Assembly (NCBI GenBank): GCA_013792055.1 | Contig: VMSQ01000036.1 | Coordinates: 1 to 37,502 of the forward strand | Direction of reading: 5' to 3' | Length of the DNA stretch: 37,502 nucleotides | Source of the DNA: Desulfobacteraceae bacterium | GTDB taxonomy: Bacteria; Desulfobacterota; Desulfobacteria; Desulfobacterales; ETH-SRB1 | Part shown: one piece after another, positions 1-7,544 of the stretch | Position numbering within the stretch: position 1 is the stretch's first letter | How the letters are laid out: each line of letters opens with the position of its first letter | Position numbers and translations under genes: made by a program | Notes under the pieces: generated by a model | What the model was told of the DNA's origin: nothing | Database searches by the model: none | The model's input: only the letters and a program-made list of their open reading frames with translations

Positions 1-127
1 AAGGCAAAGATTTTAACCGCAGGAATACATTGAGTATTTTGAGGATAGCGCTAAAGCTTCACTGCGTGCCAAAATCTGAAGCCTGACGCTGCATCACGGA
101 AAAATGGCAGTTATGCAAAGGTCTCGA
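1..127 (-). repeat. Dispersed repeat, partial copy (GAGACCTTTGCA family)
   Basis: Read on the minus strand this stretch starts with GAGACCTTTGCA and then follows the same order of blocks as the two complete copies at 11677-11845 and 13400-13543, including ATACTCAATGTATTCCT. It is diverged and runs off the left window edge. A 26-bp module (45-70, ATAGCGCTAAAGCTTCACTG...) is embedded in it and recurs at 6950-6975 and about 11710-11738. No coding capacity is apparent. It lies directly upstream of the tRNA gene. Confidence 0.7.
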
Positions 128-138
128 GTATTAATTGT

Positions 139-215
139 GGCGATGTAGCTCAGTTGGTTAGAGCATACGGCTCATATCCGTAGTGTCCGGGGTTCAACTC
201 CCTGCATCGCCACCA
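139..215 (+). tRNA. tRNA-Met (anticodon CAT), CCA encoded
   Basis: A full cloverleaf can be drawn. The acceptor arms GGCGATG (139-145) and CATCGCC (205-211) pair perfectly and are followed by the discriminator A and an encoded CCA (213-215). The anticodon loop is CTCATAT (171-177) with anticodon CAT at 173-175. The T loop is TTCAACT (193-199) on a 5-bp stem. There is no C1:A72 mismatch and no run of three G:C pairs in the anticodon stem, so it is not an initiator. The elongator Met type fits best; a CAT-anticodon tRNA-Ile2 (lysidine-modified) cannot be fully excluded. Confidence 0.95.
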
Positions 216-232
216 CTTTGATTTTAAGTGAG

Positions 233-265
233 GCCTCTCTGGTACAATTCAGAGAGGCTTTTTGT
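233..265 (+). terminator. Intrinsic terminator after tRNA-Met
   Basis: The arms GCCTCTCTG (233-241) and CAGAGAGGC (250-258) form a perfect 9-bp stem with an 8-nt loop, followed by a T-rich tract. Position and orientation fit termination of the tRNA transcript. Confidence 0.85.
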
Positions 266-395
266 TTTATTGCTTGAAAATATATTATAAATTATATTAT
301 ACAGACCTTGTTAAAAATGATTTTTATATGGTATTTAAGTTTTTTATTCATAACAGATCTGATAAAAATTGGATATTGGGTCGGTCTGGGTTCAA

Positions 396-454
396 AGGTT
401 CACGGTTCAAGGTTAGAGAGCGATCAAGGCAACCAACCCCTGAACCGTGAACCT
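396..454. repeat. Inverted repeat (hairpin), intergenic
   Basis: AGGTTCACGGTTCAAGG at 396-412 is the reverse complement, with one mismatch, of the segment at 438-454. The arms are about 25 nt apart. There is no T-tract, so it is more like a dispersed REP-type palindrome than a terminator. The span 266-502 is otherwise AT-rich spacer before the DUF1992 gene. Confidence 0.7.
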
Positions 455-502
455 GACAACCTTAGTAGTTACGTATTATATTTATTTGAACTGCTATCTG
501 CC

Positions 503-880
503 ATGTTAACCGGTTTCGAAAAAATTATTGAAGAACGCATCCGGCAAGCTCAGAAAAAAGGCGAATTTGATAATCTGCCCGGCGCAGGCAAGCCTCTTAA
601 ATTTGAAGATAACAGTTATATTACGGAAGAGCTCCGTCTTGCCTATAAGATATTGAAAAATGCGGATTGTATACCACCGGAAATAGAATTAAAAAAAGAA
701 ATAAATAACATGGAAGATCTGTTATCAAAAATGGACGACACCGCAGAAAAATATCGCACAATAAAAAAACTAAACTTCCTGATAATGAAGTTGAATTCAA
801 TTCGAAAAACATCAATAACACATGAAATACCTCAGCGATATATGGCAGAAGTAATGGAACGTATTGGTTCAAAATGTTAA
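503..880 (+). CDS. DUF1992 family protein (DnaJC28-like conserved domain)
   Basis: This 125-residue protein starts at the ATG in MLTGFEKIIEERI. The family signature follows at once: an N-terminal FEKIIEERI helix, then GEFDNLPGAGKPL, then ELRLAYKILKNA and PPEIELKKEI. The open frame runs upstream to 308, but that part covers the inverted repeat at 396-454 and lacks family similarity, so I took the internal ATG although no clear ribosome site precedes it. The rest of the chain is charged helix. The family is widespread (YhdN in E. coli, J-domain-associated in eukaryotes) and its biochemical role is not established. It is the first gene of a plus-strand run extending to 5723. Confidence 0.85.
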   Translation: MLTGFEKIIEERIRQAQKKGEFDNLPGAGKPLKFEDNSYITEELRLAYKILKNADCIPPEIELKKEINNMEDLLSKMDDTAEKYRTIKKLNFLIMKLNSIRKTSITHEIPQRYMAEVMERIGSKC

Positions 881-913
881 ATAATTTTTTATATATTAGG
901 TCTGATTTTACTT

Positions 914-1441
914 ATGTTTTTTAAGAAGAAAGAAAAAAATGAGAACGGCCTCTTTAAAGGAGTTATGTTAGCCTACTTTATTGTAGTACTACATGTCCTT
1001 TTAATTGCAGGTGTAGGACTATTGGTAATTTTTTTCCGTGGCATTATCAATTACATGCTATGGATATTTCTTGGAGGCTCGGCCTTTATTATTGCTTCTG
1101 TCTATCTCTTTTACAGGCGCATTAAAAAAGAAGGAATGACTCTTCGCGAAACACTCAATTCTCCTCTGTTTCATGGAAGAACGATTGAAGTAAGCTTATT
1201 AGGAGGATTAGCATCTGTTAAGGTCGGCGGCGGATCCGGCGGAGTGCCGGTATTAGGAAATAATTCATCATCTCAATATCTGCAATTAGAAGACCCTACC
1301 TCCGTCCGGCTGAGAGAACTCACTGAACTTGCTAATTTGCTTGAAAAGAATCTTATTACACTTGATGAATATAATGAATTCAAACGACAAATGCTGAAAT
1401 CTTCAGACAACACCAATTTGAAACTCGTTAAATCTATTTGA
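914..1441 (+). CDS. Inner-membrane protein with C-terminal SHOCT domain
   Basis: The 175-residue protein starts with a basic stretch (FFKKKEKNENG), followed by two hydrophobic segments at about residues 17-42 and 47-68 that should span the membrane. A Gly-rich linker near residues 100-117 leads to a C-terminal amphipathic motif (LRELTELANLLEKNLITLDEYN) typical of SHOCT domains, small oligomerisation modules found at protein ends. It lies 33 bp after the DUF1992 gene and 6 bp before ddl, so it is probably cotranscribed with them. No enzymatic residues are visible. The function is unknown; the SHOCT call rests on motif recognition alone. Confidence 0.7.
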   Translation: MFFKKKEKNENGLFKGVMLAYFIVVLHVLLIAGVGLLVIFFRGIINYMLWIFLGGSAFIIASVYLFYRRIKKEGMTLRETLNSPLFHGRTIEVSLLGGLASVKVGGGSGGVPVLGNNSSSQYLQLEDPTSVRLRELTELANLLEKNLITLDEYNEFKRQMLKSSDNTNLKLVKSI

Positions 1442-1447
1442 TGTGCT

Positions 1448-2392
1448 ATGAAAAAGTTAACGATTGCTCTTCTGGCCGGTGGCAAATCTTCTGAACGAGA
1501 GGTCTCTCTGAAAAGCGGCGACCAGGTCTATGAAGCGCTTGACAAGAATAAATACAAAATAATTCGTTACGATCCAAAAACAGAAATAGAGCGTCTGGTT
1601 GCAGATGCACCCAAGATTGATGCCGGCCTTATAATACTTCATGGACCTTTTGGAGAAGATGGTACGGTACAGGGACTTCTTGACCTTCTTGGCATTCCAT
1701 ATCAGGGAACCGGGGTACTTGGCAGCGCTCTTGCAATGAATAAGATTGCCGCGAAAAAACTTTATGAAAAAGCCGGACTGTCTGTACCGCCTTATATTGC
1801 ACTTAATCGTGGTGAAGAAATTGATGCTGAAAAAATTGTTAATCAGCTTGGACTACCTCTTGTGGTAAAACCGGTTAAAGGTGGTTCAAGTATCGGCATG
1901 TCGATTGTAAAATCAACAGAGGCCCTTAAAAATGCCGCTGATATTGCTTTTGAACAGGATGATTCAATCCTTATTGAAACATATATTAAAGGCATTGAAA
2001 TTACAGGAAGCGTTATAGGTAACGAAAAACTGAAATCCCTTCCTGTTGTTGAAATTATTCCCGGTGAAGGGCACGAATTCTTTGACTACAAGGCAAAATA
2101 TACTGCTGGTTTAACTCAGGAAATCTGCCCCGCCCGTATTAATGATGATCTTACTGAAAAAGCCCAGGAATATGCGAAAACAGCCCATTCAGCTCTATTT
2201 TGTAGAGGCTACAGTAGAACTGATATGATTCTAAAAAATAACGACATATACGTACTGGAAACCAATACAATTCCCGGCATGACTCCAACAAGTCTTTTAC
2301 CTCTTGCTGCAGCAACCGCCGGCATTTCCTTTAGCGAACTTCTTGATACACTGATTGAACTTAGCCTTTCCGGACACAAAAACAGCAGGTAA
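1448..2392 (+). CDS. ddl: D-alanine--D-alanine ligase
   Basis: This 314-residue ATP-grasp enzyme joins two D-alanines for the peptidoglycan stem peptide in the cytoplasm. The N-terminal motif GGKSSEREVSL (residues 12-22), the substrate-site HGPFGEDGT near residue 65, the ATP-grasp loop KPVKGGSSIG and the C-terminal LETNTIPGMTPTS with its metal ligands are all present in the expected order. Length is normal for a Ddl of the short DdlB type. The ATG follows the upstream stop by 6 bp, and the stop is 3 bp before the next ATP-grasp gene, which suggests translational coupling. No truncation is evident. Confidence 0.96.
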   Translation: MKKLTIALLAGGKSSEREVSLKSGDQVYEALDKNKYKIIRYDPKTEIERLVADAPKIDAGLIILHGPFGEDGTVQGLLDLLGIPYQGTGVLGSALAMNKIAAKKLYEKAGLSVPPYIALNRGEEIDAEKIVNQLGLPLVVKPVKGGSSIGMSIVKSTEALKNAADIAFEQDDSILIETYIKGIEITGSVIGNEKLKSLPVVEIIPGEGHEFFDYKAKYTAGLTQEICPARINDDLTEKAQEYAKTAHSALFCRGYSRTDMILKNNDIYVLETNTIPGMTPTSLLPLAAATAGISFSELLDTLIELSLSGHKNSR

Positions 2393-2395
2393 TTC

Positions 2396-3151
2396 ATGAT
2401 CATAAAAGGCAACAAAGAATTAAAAGATCATTATCATAAACTCTGCTCAGGAGATATGTTCATAGGCACAATATCCTCAAACCATATGAAATCATTTATG
2501 CTTATTGATCTTCTTGAACGAAATGTAAACTGCCTGCCGTCTCCCCTCTCACAAATTCTAAATAGTTCCAAAGCTGCGCAGGCTTTAATTTTAAGAGACT
2601 GGATGCTTCCGCATACATGCGTTATTAGAAGGCGGACAGATCTTGTTGAAACCATAAATACATACAATAAAAACGGCATAGGCGCGGTAGTGAGCAAAGA
2701 AAACCATTTGCACTGCGGATATGGAGTAAGAAGATGGGACACCATTGAAACCCTCTATAGTTTCACAGCCATGTCGGAATCTTCTTATCCTTTTGTAGTT
2801 CAGCCTTTTATGGAAAATTTTACCGATATAAGGGTAATTATTGTGGAAGACTATATTGAGGCATATTCCAGATATAATCCGAACAACTTCAGGATGAATA
2901 TATCAGCAGGTGGAAGCAGTCATCCATACGAGCTGGAAAAAGAACAAAAGGAATTCTGTTATGCTATTATGAAACGCAGCAGATTTCCCTTCGCTCATAT
3001 CGATCTTATGATTACGGAAAACGGCAATAAATACCTATCGGAAATAGCTTTAAATGGCGGCATCAAAGGTGCAAGTATAAGTAGAGAAGAACTTGATAAG
3101 AAAAAACAAGATCTTCTTGAAAAACTGGCAAAAAAGCTCATAAAAGATTGA
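2396..3151 (+). CDS. RimK-like ATP-grasp protein, substrate unknown
   Basis: The 251-residue protein shows an ATP-grasp layout of the RimK type: VVQPFMENFTDIRVIIVEDYI (about residues 138-158) resembles the ATP-grasp strand with its acidic pair, and FAHIDLMI...YLSEIALNGGIKG near the C-terminus is the metal-binding strand, with E and N as ligands. The N-terminal pre-ATP-grasp part is short. It follows ddl by 3 bp. Pairing two ATP-grasp ligases in one transcript suggests a second carboxylate-amine or peptide-like ligation, possibly in wall or peptide modification, but the sequence does not name the substrate. Assignment to the superfamily is firm, anything finer is open. Confidence 0.75.
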   Translation: MIIKGNKELKDHYHKLCSGDMFIGTISSNHMKSFMLIDLLERNVNCLPSPLSQILNSSKAAQALILRDWMLPHTCVIRRRTDLVETINTYNKNGIGAVVSKENHLHCGYGVRRWDTIETLYSFTAMSESSYPFVVQPFMENFTDIRVIIVEDYIEAYSRYNPNNFRMNISAGGSSHPYELEKEQKEFCYAIMKRSRFPFAHIDLMITENGNKYLSEIALNGGIKGASISREELDKKKQDLLEKLAKKLIKD

Positions 3152-3159
3152 AAAAATTC

Positions 3160-3250
3160 TGACAGGATAACAGGATAAACAAGATTTTGATGACGAGTGA
3201 CAGGATGAGTTTTGATGTTTTAATCCGGAATATCCTGTTAATCCTGTCAA
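3160..3250. repeat. Intergenic inverted repeat (GACAGGATAACAGGATA type)
   Basis: CTGACAGGATAACAGGATAA near 3160 is answered by the near-complementary TATCCTGTTAATCCTGTCA near 3230-3249. Between them lie further partial units (GACAGGATGAG). Such palindromes built from GACAGGAT units occur widely between genes in environmental genomes. It sits between the ATP-grasp gene and purDE and has no T-tract in the reading direction. Confidence 0.7.
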
Positions 3251-3288
3251 AAAAGTCGCTTTGAAAGATTGAAAAAAGGGAGATTTTT

Positions 3289-5061
3289 ATGAAAGTCCTG
3301 GTAATCGGCAGTGGCGGCAGAGAACACGCCCTTGTCTGGAAAATTGCTCAAAGCCCTAAAGTAAAAAAGATATATTGCGCGCCGGGAAATACAGGAATCG
3401 CTGAACTGGCGACCTGCCTGCCGATCAATTCCGGAGATATCAACAAACTCGTTGAATTTGCCAAAAAAGAAAGAATAGATCTGACTGTAGTGGGACCTGA
3501 AGATCCTCTATGTAAAGGGATTGTTGATATTTTCGAAAAAGAGGGTTTAAAAGTATTCGGTGCGAATCAAAAGGCTGTGGAAATAGAATCCAGTAAATCC
3601 TTTGCAAAATATTTAATGAATAAATACGGAATTAATACTGCTGCCGGCGAGACATTTACCAGTTATAAAAAAGCAGAAAACTATATCCGCAAAATGGGCG
3701 CCCCAATTGTTGTAAAAGCAGATGGGCTTGCGGCCGGCAAAGGAGTAATTATATGCGATACTATTACTAAAGCAATTGATGCCCTTAAGCTTATAATGAA
3801 AACAAATGCTTTCGGTAACGCAGGAAATAAGGTAGTCGTTGAGGAATGCCTTGCTGGTGAAGAGGCTTCTTTCATTGCCTTCACAGACGGCAAAACCATA
3901 CTTCCCCTTCCCTCCTCACAGGACCACAAAGCAATATACGACAACGACCAGGGTCCAAATACAGGAGGAATGGGCGCATATTCTTCTGCTCCAATAGTAG
4001 ACCGGTATATGCATAAAAAAATTATGGAAGAAATTATGATGCCGACTATCCGGGCAATGGCAAGTGAAGGCCGGCCTTATAAGGGTGTATTGTATGCCGG
4101 ACTTATGATAGATAAAGACCAGATCAAGGTGCTTGAATTCAATGCGCGTTTTGGAGACCCTGAGGCTCAGCCTCTTTTAATGCGGATGAAAAACGATATT
4201 GTTCCGATAATGGAAGCAACGATTGAAGGAACGCTGGATAAATGCAAGCTTGAAATTGACGACAGGGCGGCGGTCTGTGTAGTTATGGCATCCAAAGGAT
4301 ATCCTGGTTCATACAAGAAAGGCATGCCTATTTCGGGGCTTAAAGACATAAAAAAAATGAAAGATGTTGTTGTTTTTCATGCAGGCACTGCTGAAAAAGA
4401 AAAAAATGTTGTTGCAAATGGAGGCCGTGTCCTGGGAGTTACCGCTTTAGGGAATTCCGTCAAAAAAGCCATATCAATGGCATATTCGGCTGTTTCCAGG
4501 ATAACATGGGACGGAGTATATTATCGCAGCGATATTGGACAGAAGGCATTAAAAAGGATAGAACAACCTCCGAAAGTAGGAATTGTGATGGGGAGCGACT
4601 CAGACTATAAAATCATGGAAGAAACCGTGGCTGCTCTGAAAAAATTCGGCATTCCATTTGAGATGACTGTCGCGTCTGCACACAGAAGCCCTGAAAAAGC
4701 ACATGAATTCGCATCTTCCGCGCAAAAACGAGGACTTAAAGTTATTATTGCAGGTGCAGGACACGCAGCGCATCTTGCAGGAGTTATTGCAGCTTATACC
4801 TCTCTCCCCGTTATTGGAGTCCCAATAGATTCTTCTGTTTTAAAAGGTTTGGATTCTCTTCTTTCCACCGTTCAAATGCCTCCTGGAATACCGGTAGCAA
4901 CTATGGCCATAGGAAAACCAGGAGCAAGAAATGCCGGGATACTTGCAGCACAGATTCTCGCTGTTGCGGATGCCGGTCTGGAGAAAATGCTTGATGAATA
5001 TAAAAAAGAAATATCAGCAGCAGTAGAAGAAAAAGCAAGCAAACTTCAAGGCCAAATATAG
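3289..5061 (+). CDS. purD-purE: PurD-PurE fusion: GAR synthetase plus N5-CAIR mutase
   Basis: One 590-residue frame carries two purine-pathway enzymes. Residues 1 to about 425 are PurD (phosphoribosylamine-glycine ligase): the N-terminus MKVLVIGSGGREHAL, the ATP-grasp loop KADGLAAGKGV, GPNTGGMGAYS and LEFNARFGDPEAQ are intact. From residue 427 the chain reads as PurE (5-carboxyaminoimidazole ribonucleotide mutase): VGIVMGSDSD, ASAHRSPE with the catalytic His, and AGAGHAAHLAG. A short linker of about five residues joins them, and about 25 charged residues trail after PurE. The start has GGGAG upstream. The stop overlaps the tsaC start by one base (TAGTG). Known members of both families are usually separate chains; here no stop or frameshift separates them. 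Confidence 0.95.
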   Translation: MKVLVIGSGGREHALVWKIAQSPKVKKIYCAPGNTGIAELATCLPINSGDINKLVEFAKKERIDLTVVGPEDPLCKGIVDIFEKEGLKVFGANQKAVEIESSKSFAKYLMNKYGINTAAGETFTSYKKAENYIRKMGAPIVVKADGLAAGKGVIICDTITKAIDALKLIMKTNAFGNAGNKVVVEECLAGEEASFIAFTDGKTILPLPSSQDHKAIYDNDQGPNTGGMGAYSSAPIVDRYMHKKIMEEIMMPTIRAMASEGRPYKGVLYAGLMIDKDQIKVLEFNARFGDPEAQPLLMRMKNDIVPIMEATIEGTLDKCKLEIDDRAAVCVVMASKGYPGSYKKGMPISGLKDIKKMKDVVVFHAGTAEKEKNVVANGGRVLGVTALGNSVKKAISMAYSAVSRITWDGVYYRSDIGQKALKRIEQPPKVGIVMGSDSDYKIMEETVAALKKFGIPFEMTVASAHRSPEKAHEFASSAQKRGLKVIIAGAGHAAHLAGVIAAYTSLPVIGVPIDSSVLKGLDSLLSTVQMPPGIPVATMAIGKPGARNAGILAAQILAVADAGLEKMLDEYKKEISAAVEEKASKLQGQI

Positions 5062-5723
5062 TGTCCAGCCGAAAATTTCTGATAAACCCTTTTAACCCCC
5101 AGCCGGAGTTAGTTCTTGAAGCAGCCCAGTCAATAAAAAAAGGCGGTATAGTTTTATTCCCGACGAAATGTCTTTACGGACTTGGAGCGGATGTATTTAA
5201 TCCTGATGCTGTTGACAGAGTTTTCAAGATAAAGCAAAGACCCTATAACAAACCGATCTCGGTTTTAGTAAAAGATATAAATGAACTGCGTATTCTTGTA
5301 AAACATGTTCCACCCACCGCAAAATGTATTATGGACAACTTCTGGCCGGGACAAATCACAATTGTATTTGAAGCTAAAAGTACCATCTCTGTCAAAATCA
5401 CCGCAGGTACAGGCAAAATCGGCATACGCATGCCCGAACATCCTGTAGCTCTTTCTCTTGTAAAAGAAGTGAATAGCCCGATAACAGGGACAAGCGCCAA
5501 TATTTCAGGAAAAGTCGGGTGTTCGGCGATTTCCGATCTCGATGTTCAAATTGCTGATAAAATAGATATGATACTTGATGCTGGGCCGCTAAAAGGTGGA
5601 GCAGGGTCAACTGTTATCGATGTTACAACTCCCTTCCCTACAATTTTAAGGGAAGGTTATGTTTCTGCAAAACATATTATTGCGGCACTTGAAAAAAGCA
5701 ATTTTATTGACAACGGCCGCTAA
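5061..5723 (+). CDS. tsaC: L-threonylcarbamoyladenylate synthase (TsaC/Sua5/YrdC)
   Basis: The enzyme makes threonylcarbamoyl-AMP from threonine, bicarbonate and ATP for the t6A37 modification of ANN-decoding tRNAs. The 220-residue chain has the YrdC core: GGIVLFPTKCLYGLGADVFN near residues 28-47, IKQRPYNKPISVLV, the strand IGIRMPEH, and the GTSANISG motif. It lacks the extra C-terminal Sua5 domain. The start is GTG overlapping the purDE stop by one base, a translational coupling signal; a later start would cut into conserved sequence. It closes the plus-strand run, 22 bp before the tRNA-Leu. Confidence 0.93.
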   Translation: MSSRKFLINPFNPQPELVLEAAQSIKKGGIVLFPTKCLYGLGADVFNPDAVDRVFKIKQRPYNKPISVLVKDINELRILVKHVPPTAKCIMDNFWPGQITIVFEAKSTISVKITAGTGKIGIRMPEHPVALSLVKEVNSPITGTSANISGKVGCSAISDLDVQIADKIDMILDAGPLKGGAGSTVIDVTTPFPTILREGYVSAKHIIAALEKSNFIDNGR

Positions 5724-5745
5724 TTCCCATATACAAAGAATCTAC

Positions 5746-5832
5746 GCCGGAGTGGTGAAACTGGTAGACGCAGAGGATTCAAAATCCTCCGGACGCAAGT
5801 CCATCTCGGTTCAATTCCGAGCTTCGGCACCA
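5746..5832 (+). tRNA. tRNA-Leu (anticodon CAA), CCA encoded
   Basis: The acceptor GCCGGAG (5746-5752) pairs with CTTCGGC (5822-5828) with one G:T wobble, followed by discriminator A and encoded CCA (5830-5832). The anticodon arm is GAGGA-TTCAAAA-TCCTC, giving anticodon CAA. The long variable arm (class II) and the T loop TTCAATT complete a leucine tRNA, 87 nt with CCA. Confidence 0.95.
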
Positions 5833-5840
5833 AAAAAGCA

Positions 5841-5880
5841 AAAAGGGTTAACAAATTAAATTCTGTTAACCCTTTTATTT
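5841..5880 (+). terminator. Strong intrinsic terminator, probably bidirectional
   Basis: The arms AAAAGGGTTAACA (5841-5853) and TGTTAACCCTTTT (5864-5876) form a perfect 13-bp stem with a 10-nt loop, ending in a T-rich run. It is placed between the plus-strand tRNA-Leu and the converging minus-strand gene ending at 5911, and the A-rich left side lets it serve both strands. Confidence 0.9.
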
Positions 5881-5910
5881 ATTATATAGTGACTAACCCT
5901 ATCAAAAGCA

Positions 5911-6834
5911 CTATTCGGAACACACTACGACTCCGGCTTTGCTCAGATAGTCATTGCCGTGACGTGTTGTCTCGTAAATTTTAGATGCATTCTCTTCGCT
6001 AATTATAATCATATTTTCCTCGTTAACCTTTTTCACAGGAACTATCATAATGTTATCACCAAGCTCAGCAACTTTCAGCGCCTGTCCCAAGGTATCAGAA
6101 TATCGTACGATTCCATATGTACGAATTATTCTTGGTTCAACCTGATTAACGGAATATATGGTTTGCAATTCTCCATCTTTATCTGCGGCAACAACAGGCA
6201 ACACAACTCTTTTATAATAATATCCCTGCAAACTGAGGACTATACCGCTAACGGGCTTTGAGGAATCGAAACTACATGCGAGTTCACCAGGCTCCTTTTT
6301 TGCCGGAGACTCAGATTTTGGTGGTTCAACAGGCCCGGCAAACGTCTGCTTTGGAATATCCTTTGAATCTTTATACTCAGCCAAATTAAGAGCGCTTACC
6401 AGTGATCTTCCCGGCAAGCATTCCGACCCATGGGCGCTAAAGCAAAGACGCATTTCAACTGTGGCAAGTGGCGAACCTTCTATCCATTCCACATGCTGGT
6501 TTACCATCCTGGCGCCCTTGATCACTCCATCAACCCTTGTAACTATAATATCTTTTTTTACCATAAAGTCACTTACAAGGGTGCGCGAATCTATGTTCAC
6601 GCCTTTGACTGTTTCCAAGATGTTTCTCAAAGCATCTATCCTTGCAGCTCTCATTGATAAAGCTTTTGCTTGTGCAATGTTATTGCTCGCTTCAGCCGTG
6701 CCGTAACCATAACCAATGACGACACCGTTTACCCAATCAACTTCACCTTTAACTCCCTCATCAGCGGCTAACACGGGAAGGACAAAACAGATAGTGAGAC
6801 AAAGTGCAATCAGACAGCATGTTGTTCGTTTCAT
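5911..6834 (-). CDS. Secreted LPP20-like protein
   Basis: The 307-residue protein has a Sec signal peptide (MKRTTCCLIALCLTICFVLPVLAA) with a plausible cleavage after residue 23-24 and no lipobox Cys at the site. Residues of about 50-130 follow the pattern of LPP20/FlgT N-terminal domains: an alanine-rich helix with AKALSMRAARIDALRNILETV, then VKGARMV on a strand. A Pro/Lys-rich linker (about 165-185) precedes a C-terminal domain I do not recognise. A GGAGG-type site lies upstream of the ATG. It is probably an envelope protein; the flagellar connection of FlgT-type domains is not supported by neighbours here. Confidence 0.65.
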   Translation of the reverse strand: MKRTTCCLIALCLTICFVLPVLAADEGVKGEVDWVNGVVIGYGYGTAEASNNIAQAKALSMRAARIDALRNILETVKGVNIDSRTLVSDFMVKKDIIVTRVDGVIKGARMVNQHVEWIEGSPLATVEMRLCFSAHGSECLPGRSLVSALNLAEYKDSKDIPKQTFAGPVEPPKSESPAKKEPGELACSFDSSKPVSGIVLSLQGYYYKRVVLPVVAADKDGELQTIYSVNQVEPRIIRTYGIVRYSDTLGQALKVAELGDNIMIVPVKKVNEENMIIISEENASKIYETTRHGNDYLSKAGVVVCSE

Positions 6835-6881
6835 CCCTAATTCCTCCTATTGAGTTTTTAATTTGTAATAAAACTGACGGC

Positions 6882-7024
6882 TTCGTAAAAAGTCGTCACT
6901 CCGGTGAAAACCGGAGTCCAGATGATCTGCAACTACTTGAAAAGACTGGATAGCGCTAAAGCTTCACTACGTGCCCGGCTTTCGCCGGAATGACGGTGAA
7001 GGTGGTTGTTGGACTTTTTACGAA
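6882..7024. repeat. Short repeat element with 13-bp terminal inverted repeats
   Basis: TTCGTAAAAAGTC (6882-6894) is exactly complementary to GACTTTTTACGAA (7012-7024). Inside are two further short palindromes (CCGGTGAAAACCGG and CCGGCTTTCGCCGG) and the 26-bp module ATAGCGCTAAAGCTTCACTA... (6950-6975) also seen at 45-70 and near 11710. No frame for a transposase is present. It behaves like a small non-autonomous or REP-type repeat between two minus-strand genes. Confidence 0.8.
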
Positions 7025-7035
7025 TCCATAAAAAG

Positions 7036-7389
7036 TCATTGTTTTTCATATACTCCTGTAACATATGCTCCAGGTTCACATATAGCACAAGGCTCAGTAT
7101 CTCTGATTATAAGCCTGTTATCTGAATAAGTTACATCCATCGGGCAATAATCAAGTAAAAACCTTCCATCTTCTATTTTGGCAGAACCCGTAAGCATGCA
7201 GGTTTTACCTTCTTTATTTTTCCCTTCACCCTGAACCATATACCTTTCATCCGGCATAAATTGTATATCAATTGTCATATACATATCCCCGTCATTTAAA
7301 ACATATGTGCCGTCAGGTATTCTTTCTTCTGCAAAACACAGCCCAGAGGTTGCAAGAAATATTAAGGATATTAAAGCTATCTTCTTCAT
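7036..7389 (-). CDS. Small secreted protein, function unknown
   Basis: The 117-residue protein opens with a clean signal peptide (MKKIALISLIFLATSGLCFAEE), predicted to be cut after FA. The mature part is about 96 residues of alternating beta pattern with four Cys (in KTCMLTG, LDYCPMD, PCAICEP), which could form disulfides in the periplasm. The ATG has AGGAG-type sequence upstream. No family was recognised. It lies between the LPP20-like gene and the propeller gene on the same strand. Confidence 0.65.
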   Translation of the reverse strand: MKKIALISLIFLATSGLCFAEERIPDGTYVLNDGDMYMTIDIQFMPDERYMVQGEGKNKEGKTCMLTGSAKIEDGRFLLDYCPMDVTYSDNRLIIRDTEPCAICEPGAYVTGVYEKQ

Positions 7390-7544
7390 AATATTTTTCT
7401 CCTTTTTCTTCTGTAAGTTCTTTTATGTAGCATTCAAAGTAACAGTTCAGCCACTAAGCCACGAAGACACAAAGCAAAGAGGGAATTTAAACCTTATCCA
7501 CGATACAGGACACATCCACTGACCACTAACCACTGACTACTTCA

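Noticed and set aside
262-502. Extended N-terminus of the DUF1992 protein from 308, and a second frame from 262
   Set aside because: This DNA includes an inverted repeat and encodes no family-like residues; the domain starts at the ATG at 503.
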